Assembly: GCF_001542775.1 (NCBI RefSeq) | Contig: NZ_CP014145.1 | Location: 1,178,001-1,242,000 of the forward strand | Origin: Microterricola viridarii | GTDB taxonomy: Bacteria > Actinomycetota > Actinomycetes > Actinomycetales > Microbacteriaceae | DNA: 64,000 bases | Direction: 5' to 3' | In this document: piece after piece, positions 58,608-64,000 of the stretch | How positions within the stretch are numbered: the stretch's first letter is position 1 | Layout of the letters: every line of letters begins with the position of its first letter | Notes under the pieces: model-generated | Seen by the model: only the letters and a program-made list of their open reading frames with translations | The model's database searches: none | What the model was told of the DNA's origin: nothing | Translations under genes and position numbers: made by a program

Positions 58608-59680
58608 GCACCGCAACCCTGCCCCAGCGGACCGAAACCCTGCCCCAGCGCGCGATGAGGCATCCCGCCGTCGTGCCCGTCGGCGCCGTCATCATCGCCG
58701 TGCTGATCGGTGCGGTGATCATGCTCGCGGCCGGGCTGAACCCCGTCGATGCGTATGCGGCCGTGATCACCGGCTCCCTGCAGCTCGGGAGCCTCGACTA
58801 CACCTTCTCCGTCTGGGGTTTCATCTGCGGAATGGGGCTCGCCGCCGCCATTCCCCTGCGGATGGGGGAGTTCAACATGGGCGGCAACGGGCAGATGGTG
58901 CTCGGCGGCGTCACCGCTTACATCGTCGCGGCCGAGCTCGGCCTGCCCGGCGTGCTCGCGGTGCCGTTGGCAATCGTCGCCGCCATGCTCGTCGGCGGCG
59001 GGTTCGCCGCGGTGTCTGCACCGCTGTCGAGCCGATTCGGCATCCCGATCATCATCTCAACGCTGCTCCTGTCCCCGGTCGCCGTGGCGATCGCATCGTT
59101 CCTCGTGCGCTTCCCGCTCGCCGACACCGGATCCGGGGTCGCGCAGACCCCGCGGTTGCCGGATGACGCCCACATCTGGGCGTTGGGCGGCCTCCGCTAC
59201 ACGTCGGTCGGGCTGCTGCTGATCGTCGCCATCATGGTCGTCTTCTACCTGGTCGACTCGCGTTCGGCGGTCGGATTCGAGATGCGCGTGGCCGGCGCGA
59301 ACCGCAAGTTCGCCGCATACGGCGGGCTTGTCTCGTCGCGGCTCGCACTCGGCTCCATGGCCGCAGCCGGTGCCGTGGCCGGCCTCGTCGGCGCGATCAT
59401 CGTGATGTCGTCGCCGTTCCGTTTCATCGACGGCGCCCTCGTCTCTCCTGGCTACACCTTCGCGGGTCTCGCCGCCGCGCTTCTGGCCGGCGGTCGCCCT
59501 GCGCTCGTGCCACTCACCGCTGTGCTCTTCACGATCCTGCAGGTCGGGGGCGCGGCGATGGAACGAACGGCCGACGTTCCCCGGCAGCTCTCCGACGTCG
59601 TGCAGGGTGTCGTCATCGTGATCCTCGCGCTCCGGGTTGTGCTCGACGCGCGACGTTCCGGAGCAGGGAAGGACGCATGA
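58604..59680 (+). CDS. Nucleoside ABC transporter permease 1
   Basis: BPD_transp_2 family membrane subunit, 358 residues, with about nine or ten hydrophobic segments. The conserved MGEFNMGGNGQMVLGG segment near 88, RVAGANRKFAAYGG near 230, and LVSPGYTFAGLAAALLAGGRPALVPL near 278 match the NupP/YufP type. It has a 20-residue polar N-terminus. Overlaps both neighbours by ATGA, so subunits are made together. Confidence 0.93.
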   Translation: MSTATLPQRTETLPQRAMRHPAVVPVGAVIIAVLIGAVIMLAAGLNPVDAYAAVITGSLQLGSLDYTFSVWGFICGMGLAAAIPLRMGEFNMGGNGQMVLGGVTAYIVAAELGLPGVLAVPLAIVAAMLVGGGFAAVSAPLSSRFGIPIIISTLLLSPVAVAIASFLVRFPLADTGSGVAQTPRLPDDAHIWALGGLRYTSVGLLLIVAIMVVFYLVDSRSAVGFEMRVAGANRKFAAYGGLVSSRLALGSMAAAGAVAGLVGAIIVMSSPFRFIDGALVSPGYTFAGLAAALLAGGRPALVPLTAVLFTILQVGGAAMERTADVPRQLSDVVQGVVIVILALRVVLDARRSGAGKDA

Positions 59681-60582
59681 TGGGCGTGTTCGAGTGGGGC
59701 TTCGTGGCCGCGGTGTTCGCCTCGGCGACCCCGATCCTCTTCGCCGCTCTCGCCGGTGCGCTGTGCGCACAGGCCGGGGTCTTCAACATCGCCCTCGAAG
59801 GGCACATGCTGTGGGGCGCGTTCGCCGCTGTCGCGGGCAGCTACCTGACCGGCAGCGCCTGGGCGGGCGTTCTGGTCGCCATCATCTCCACGGCACTGTA
59901 CGCGCTGGTGCTGGCGATCGGGGCCGCCCGGTTCGGGGCGGACCCCATCATCATCGCCATCGGCACGAACCTGCTCGCCCTCGGGCTCACCGGATTCCTG
60001 ATGCGCGCGATGTTCGGGGTTTCCGGCTCGTTCGCACCGCGCGGGCTCGAAGGCATCGGAACGATGCCCGCACTGGCGGGCGTGCCCATCATCGGGCCGA
60101 TCTTCGCCGGGCAGACGCCCCTCGTCCCGTTGGCACTCGTGCTGATCGTGGCCGCCGGCCTCTGGCTGCGCAACACCCCCGGCGGGCTGCGCCTGCGCGG
60201 AGTGGGGACGCACCCCGACGCCGCCGAAAGCCTCGGCGTGAGTGTGCGCAGCACCCAGTTCTGGGTGACCGTGCTCGGCGGTGCGCTCTGCGGCCTGGCC
60301 GGCGCGCAACTCTCACTCGGCAACGTGACCCTATTCACCGAGAACATGACGGCCGGGCGCGGCTGGATCGCGGTCGCGGCCGTCATCCTTGTCGCGAACA
60401 AGCCGCTCTGGCTGCCGTTCATCTGCCTCGGCTTCGGCGCGGCTGAAGCCATCGGCTTCCGCCTGCAGGGCATTGGGGCACCGCAGCAGCTCACGGATGC
60501 CGCGCCGTACGCGATCACCGTGGTCGTGCTGGTGCTCACCCGCATCCGCTTCGGCACACGCGCCACCCCGGCACCGGCCTGA
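59677..60582 (+). CDS. Nucleoside ABC transporter permease 2
   Basis: Second BPD_transp_2 membrane subunit, 301 residues, with about eight to nine hydrophobic segments. AQAGVFNIALEGHMLWGAF near 29 and LRLRGVGTHPDAAESLGVSV near 171 correspond to the NupQ/YufQ type. The C-terminal AVAAVILVANKPLWLPFICLGFG near 232 is also typical. It completes a four-component importer (lipoprotein, ATPase, two permeases). A nucleoside hydrolase begins 41 bases downstream on the same strand. Confidence 0.93.
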   Translation: MMGVFEWGFVAAVFASATPILFAALAGALCAQAGVFNIALEGHMLWGAFAAVAGSYLTGSAWAGVLVAIISTALYALVLAIGAARFGADPIIIAIGTNLLALGLTGFLMRAMFGVSGSFAPRGLEGIGTMPALAGVPIIGPIFAGQTPLVPLALVLIVAAGLWLRNTPGGLRLRGVGTHPDAAESLGVSVRSTQFWVTVLGGALCGLAGAQLSLGNVTLFTENMTAGRGWIAVAAVILVANKPLWLPFICLGFGAAEAIGFRLQGIGAPQQLTDAAPYAITVVVLVLTRIRFGTRATPAPA

Positions 60583-60623
60583 GCCGCCGCACCGCCATCA
60601 ACCCCGCACTCAAGGAGAACCCC

Positions 60624-61606
60624 GTGACGCACGACCAACCAACCGACATCCGCCACGTGATCGTGGACACCGACACGGGCATCGATGACGCCCTGGCGTT
60701 GCTCTACCTCGCCGCGCAGCCGAACGTGGAGATCTCGGCCATCACGAGCGTGTACGGCAACACCCCGGTCGAGGACGCCGTGACGAACATCGCCAGGGTG
60801 CTGAAGGTGGTCGGGCTCGAGCAGACGCTCGTCGCCCGCGGCGCTGCCGGCCCGATCCTCGGCGAACCGCGGATCGCCGAGCACGTGCACGGCACCGACG
60901 GCCTGGGCGACATCTGGGGGAGAAGCTGGAGCCGGTCAATCTCTCGCCGCTCAGCTCCGCGGAGCTGTTGGTGGAGATGGCACGAGCACGGCCCGGATAC
61001 TACGACCTGCTGCCGATCGGCCCACTGACCAACCTCGGCCTGGCGCTCGCCCTCGAGCCGGAGCTGCTCACCCTCTTCCGCTCCGTGGTCATCATGGGCG
61101 GTTCCGGGCCGTTCCCGCCGCTCGGCACCGTGCAGATGGTCGATGCGAACATCCACAACGATGCCGAGGCCGCCGCCCGCGTGTTCGCTGCGCCGCGCAC
61201 GTCGCTCGTCATGGTCGGCGTGAACGTCACCGCCGGCACGATCGTCGACGAAGCGGCCGTGCAGGCGCTGCACCGCGCGGGAACGGAGTGGGGCACGTTC
61301 TCCGCCCAGATCCTCGAGGCCTACATGGACTTCTACCAGTTCGCGTGGGGGCGACGTGTGTCTCCGGCCCACGACGGCCTGGCTGCGGCGCTGCTGGTGC
61401 ACCCCGAGTGGATCACGTCGTCGGTGTCCGGCCCGGTGAACATCACCTCCGACGGCTTCTTCACCAGGGCGCACCTCGTGCGCACCGCTGACGGCCTGCC
61501 GGTGAGCTGGAAGACGCAGGACGCTCCCGACACGCTGGTCGTGCTCGATGTCGACCGCGCGGCGTTCTTGTCCGACTTCGTCGGAACCCTCGCCAACGGC
61601 CGCTGA
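60624..61606 (+). CDS. Inosine-uridine preferring nucleoside hydrolase family protein (frameshifted)
   Basis: Calcium-dependent N-ribohydrolase expected to split a nucleoside into base and sugar. The first part has the calcium motif VIVDTDTGIDDALAL near 11, YGNTPVEDAVTNI near 46 and a HGTDGLGD segment near 90. The frame is lost at a run of five G at 60916-60920; one more G restores GDIWGEKLEPVNLSPL and continues to the stop at 61606, total 327 residues. The second part has PLTNLGLALALEP, VIMGGSGPFP and the catalytic PAHDGLAAALLV. GTG start with AAGGAGAA upstream. In this context it may act on methylthioadenosine, replacing MTA phosphorylase or nucleosidase; that is inference. Confidence 0.88.
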
Positions 61607-61616
61607 CGCGACTGCG

Positions 61617-62855
61617 CTACGCCCCGCAGGTGGCGGTCTCGTGCAGGATGCGCGAGACCGTCGCCGAGAGGGCCTCAACGGAGTCCGTGCCGAGGCGGGA
61701 CAGAATGAGCACCCGCCCGGCCCGGAGCACGCCCCTGGCCGCCCCCTCGCGCAGGGCCGGCTCCAGCGTCTCGATGTCGCTCGCCTTGGCGAAGCCCACG
61801 ATGCGCCGAACCGCCTTCGCGCCGGCGTAGCCGGCCGCATCCCGGCGGATGTCGCCGAGCAGTGCCTCGAGCGCGTCGTCGGCCCAGATGCGCGCGTCGA
61901 GTCGGGTAGGCCAGAGTGCGCGGAACTCGGCCTCGAACGCCTCCATCAGCGCGGCCGGAAGGGCCAGGATCTGCGCGGCGCGGTCCGGATCGCCGAGAGC
62001 CTCCGCACGGGCGGCGGCGAGCACGAAGTTTGCCCACAACGCGCCCAGATCGAAGCCGGTCGGGCCGTAGAAGCCGAACTCGCTGTCGAACGCCCGCAGA
62101 GAAGCGGGGCGCCCTCCAGACTCGGCGCGAACAAACACCGACCCGGTGTGCAGGTCGCCGTGCAGCAGCGACTGTGCGCTCGACATGAAGCGGTACTTGG
62201 CGAGCCCGATCTCGCGGAGCACGTCCCGGTCTCGGCGGAGCGCGTCGACATCCGCCTCGTTGCCCGGCAGCACCGCATTGTGCTCGTGCTCGATGTAGGG
62301 CTCGGTGAAGACCAGGTTCTCGGTGATCTCGCACAGCTCGGGGTTCACCGTCCGCGCGACCAGCCGCTTCTGCTCGAGAGGGTCGAGGCCGAACACCGAC
62401 GAGGCGAAGGAGGTGCGGGCGACGTAGCGGCCCACCTCTGCGGCCGCCCAGCCCTGCACGCGGCCGCTGTTCAGCTCGCTGCGCCACACGTCGTGGTCTG
62501 AGAGATCCTCCATCGCGAGGACGAAGTGCGCCTGGTCGAAGTCGAACAGGGCGGGAACATGGGCAGCGTCCGCTCGCTCGTGGGTGTCCAGGACCACCCA
62601 TTCGCGTGTGCTGCGCTCCCTGGTCATGGGCCAACTGGGATCGGTGCGCACATGGGGCAGCGACTGCTTGAGCACGAGGGAGGAGCCGTGGGCGTCGCGC
62701 ACGATGAAAACGAGGTTGAGGTTGCCGTCGCCCACCTCGACGACCGAGCTGAGCGCCGAGGCATCGATCCGAGGTCTCAGCGCCGGCCGGGAGGCAAGAT
62801 AGTGCGGAACGGTGGCCAGCGTCAGCTGGTCGAAGTCTGGGGTCGTGCGCGCCAC
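61617..62855 (-). CDS. mtnK: S-methyl-5-thioribose kinase (second copy)
   Basis: Phosphorylates methylthioribose at C1 with ATP. The 412-residue product matches the classical family closely: nucleotide loop GDGNLNLVFIV near 43, LVLKQSLPHVRTDPSWPMT near 60, NPELCEITENLVFTEPY near 173, HGDLHTGSVFV near 233 and FDSEFGFYGPTGFDLGALWANF near 259. The GTG start has AAAGGA upstream, and a TAGGCT -10 element lies at 62886-62891 on the minus strand. The gene is convergent with the nucleoside hydrolase (10 bases between stops) and divergent from mtnD. It is more canonical than the copy in the operon. Confidence 0.92.
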   Translation of the reverse strand: MARTTPDFDQLTLATVPHYLASRPALRPRIDASALSSVVEVGDGNLNLVFIVRDAHGSSLVLKQSLPHVRTDPSWPMTRERSTREWVVLDTHERADAAHVPALFDFDQAHFVLAMEDLSDHDVWRSELNSGRVQGWAAAEVGRYVARTSFASSVFGLDPLEQKRLVARTVNPELCEITENLVFTEPYIEHEHNAVLPGNEADVDALRRDRDVLREIGLAKYRFMSSAQSLLHGDLHTGSVFVRAESGGRPASLRAFDSEFGFYGPTGFDLGALWANFVLAAARAEALGDPDRAAQILALPAALMEAFEAEFRALWPTRLDARIWADDALEALLGDIRRDAAGYAGAKAVRRIVGFAKASDIETLEPALREGAARGVLRAGRVLILSRLGTDSVEALSATVSRILHETATCGA

Positions 62856-62885
62856 GCTGAAAGGTCCTTTGCTCTGGAAATCGGA

Positions 62886-62891
62886 AGCCTA
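62886..62891 (-). promoter_or_regulatory. -10 element of mtnK (second copy)
   Basis: TAGGCT on the minus strand, about 30 bases before the GTG at 62855, leaving a short leader that includes the ribosome-binding site. Confidence 0.5.
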
Positions 62892-62979
62892 GCGAGCAGG
62901 GAACCCAGCAGCGTGCATCGTGTGACGCAGTGTTACCGAGGGACCCCTCCGAACCGGGTGGTCGGCGGCCCGCCGTCGT

Positions 62980-62985
62980 TACGAT
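62980..62985 (+). promoter_or_regulatory. -10 element, leaderless promoter of mtnD
   Basis: TACGAT followed by TGCCGC and the ATG at 62992; no Shine-Dalgarno sequence. Confidence 0.55.
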
Positions 62986-62991
62986 TGCCGC

Positions 62992-63567
62992 ATGACTCTT
63001 TTGACCGTGTGGAACGATTCCGACCCAGAGACCCCGGTCGTGCAGACGCGCGATTCCGACGACATCACCCGGATCCTGGCCGGGCTCGGCGCGCGGTTCA
63101 GCCGCTGGGAGCTCAAGGAGATCCCCGCAGACCCCACCCAGGATGAGGTGCTGGAGGCCTACCGCGACGAGATCGCCGCGGTCAATGCTGAGCAGGGGTA
63201 CACCCTCGTCGATGTGATGACGATCGTTCCGGACGAGACGCCCGAGTATCGCGAGAAGGCGGATGCCGCTCGCCAGAAGTTCCTCAGTGAGCACCGCCAC
63301 GACGATGACGAGGATCGCTTCTTCGCCCGCGGCAGCGGCGTGTTCTACCTGCACGCCGACGAGAAGGTGCACGCGGTGTTCTGCGAGGCCGGCGATGTCA
63401 TCTCCGTTCCCGCGAACACCACCCACTGGTTCGACATGGGCACCCAGCCCGCGTACGTGTCGGTGCGCTTCTTCCACGACGACGACGGCTGGGTGGGCAA
63501 CTTCACCGGCAGCGACATCGCGGAGTCGTTCGCCAGCTACGACGAGCTCGCGGCCGTCTCGGTCTGA
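62992..63567 (+). CDS. mtnD: Acireductone dioxygenase (ARD)
   Basis: Cupin-fold dioxygenase acting on acireductone; with iron it gives the keto acid precursor of methionine, with nickel it gives an off-pathway product and CO (family knowledge). The 191-residue product has the metal motif H101-x-H103-x3-E107 in SEHRHDDDEDRFF and the fourth ligand His145 in NTTHWFDMG. SGVFYLHADEKVHAVFCEAGDVISVP lies between them. VGNFTGSDIAESFASYDEL closes the domain. It has its own leaderless promoter, divergent from mtnK copy 2, and completes the chain mtnA-K-B-C-D. Confidence 0.94.
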   Translation: MTLLTVWNDSDPETPVVQTRDSDDITRILAGLGARFSRWELKEIPADPTQDEVLEAYRDEIAAVNAEQGYTLVDVMTIVPDETPEYREKADAARQKFLSEHRHDDDEDRFFARGSGVFYLHADEKVHAVFCEAGDVISVPANTTHWFDMGTQPAYVSVRFFHDDDGWVGNFTGSDIAESFASYDELAAVSV

Positions 63568-63574
63568 GAACGCG

Positions 63575-64000
63575 CTACCCGACCAGCCGGGGGAGTGCCT
63601 CGAGCAGCTCCCGGGTGAACGGGTGGGCCGGTGCGGCGAAGACATCCTCCGTCGCACCGCTCTCGACGATGCGCCCGTCCTTCATGACGGCGACCCGGTC
63701 GCTGAGCTGCCGGATGACGCCCAGATCGTGTGAGATGAACACCATGCTGAGGCCCTTCTCGCGCCGCAGGTCGGCGAGCAGCTCGAGGATCTGCGCCTGC
63801 ACGGTGACGTCGAGGGCAGACACGGGCTCGTCGCAGATCAGGATCTCTGGCTCCGCCGCCAACGCCCGGGCGATCGAGACGCGTTGGCGCTGCCCGCCGG
63901 AGAGTGTGAGCGGATGCCGGCCGGCCAGCTCCGGCGCGAGGTCGACCAGATCCAGCAGCTCCTCGACACTGGTGCCGCGGCTGGCGTCGGCGAGAACGCG
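63575..64000 (-). CDS. Oligopeptide/dipeptide-type ABC transporter ATP-binding protein (partial)
   Basis: The C-terminal 141 residues are visible; the gene runs off the right edge. Signature motif [16 protein letters not shown] and Walker [21 protein letters not shown] are present, followed by the switch histidine in [10 protein letters not shown]. The C-terminal [13 protein letters not shown] segment is the OppD/OppF-type tail (zinc or oligopeptide ABC C-terminal region). Its stop lies 7 bases from the mtnD stop on the other strand. Whether it belongs functionally to the salvage island cannot be judged from this fragment. Confidence 0.9.
   Translation of the reverse strand, partial: RVLADASRGTSVEELLDLVDLAPELAGRHPLTLSGGQRQRVSIARALAAEPEILICDEPVSALDVTVQAQILELLADLRREKGLSMVFISHDLGVIRQLSDRVAVMKDGRIVESGATEDVFAAPAHPFTRELLEALPRLVG

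Noticed and set aside
63568-64000. Assigning the partial ABC ATPase to the nucleoside importer
   Set aside because: Its C-terminal [12 protein letters not shown] tail is of the oligopeptide class, it is on the other strand, and the BMP importer already has its own two-domain ATPase.

Overview
The window is high-GC, gene-dense DNA with actinobacterial markers: RbpA, WhiA, OpcA, an ANTAR response regulator, a four-S1-domain ribosomal protein S1 and an uvrB-uvrA-uvrC-rapZ-whiA-gapA-pgk-tpiA-secG string. This order, and the tkt-tal-pgi-zwf-opcA-pgl operon divergent from ctaB, fit the family Microbacteriaceae. The family assignment is inference from gene content and order; no database search was run.

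Layout. 1-14.6 kb: tail of a probable gltD, pyruvate kinase, an acyl-CoA ligase, tRNA-Leu(CAA), the ANTAR regulator, a thioesterase, polA, an M20 amidohydrolase, a frameshifted DUF885 gene, a three-gene DUF4166/epimerase/membrane-protein set and rpsA. 14.7-24.1 kb: a methyltransferase, a DUF4126 membrane protein, coaE, and the nucleotide excision repair genes uvrB, uvrA and uvrC. 24.2-30.8 kb: rapZ, whiA, sodA, lower glycolysis (gapA-pgk-tpiA), secG and rbpA. 30.9-39.0 kb: a minus-strand pentose phosphate operon. 39.3-42.0 kb: haem O and haem A synthases (ctaB, ctaA) flanking a repeat array. 42.3-46.4 kb: a SUF iron-sulfur operon (sufB, sufD, Rieske ferredoxin, sufC, sufT). 46.5-49.3 kb: a methyltransferase, a GIY-YIG protein, a 130-bp-period repeat array, a small acidic protein and an acetyltransferase. 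49.3-51.9 kb: valS. 52.2-63.6 kb: a methionine-salvage gene island. The window ends inside an oligopeptide-type ABC ATPase gene.

How the genes work together. The most distinctive region is 52.2-63.6 kb. An MtnA-like isomerase, MtnK-like kinase, MtnC, MtnB, a complete BMP-type nucleoside ABC importer and a nucleoside hydrolase lie on one strand, followed by a second MtnK (convergent) and acireductone dioxygenase MtnD. The set reads as a scavenging route that imports methylthioadenosine or 5'-deoxyadenosine-like nucleosides, splits off the base and converts the sugar through acireductone toward methionine. No MTA phosphorylase or terminal aminotransferase lies in the window.

Two non-coding themes recur. 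Thirteen genes carry a -10-like hexamer ending exactly 6 (once 7) bases before the start codon, the geometry of leaderless transcripts. A palindromic repeat of about 108 bp with two interchangeable arm types forms two arrays in opposite orientation. Three genes (DUF885, gapA, nucleoside hydrolase) are broken by single-base changes in G or C runs; because gapA is a central gene, homopolymer sequencing error is the likeliest cause.
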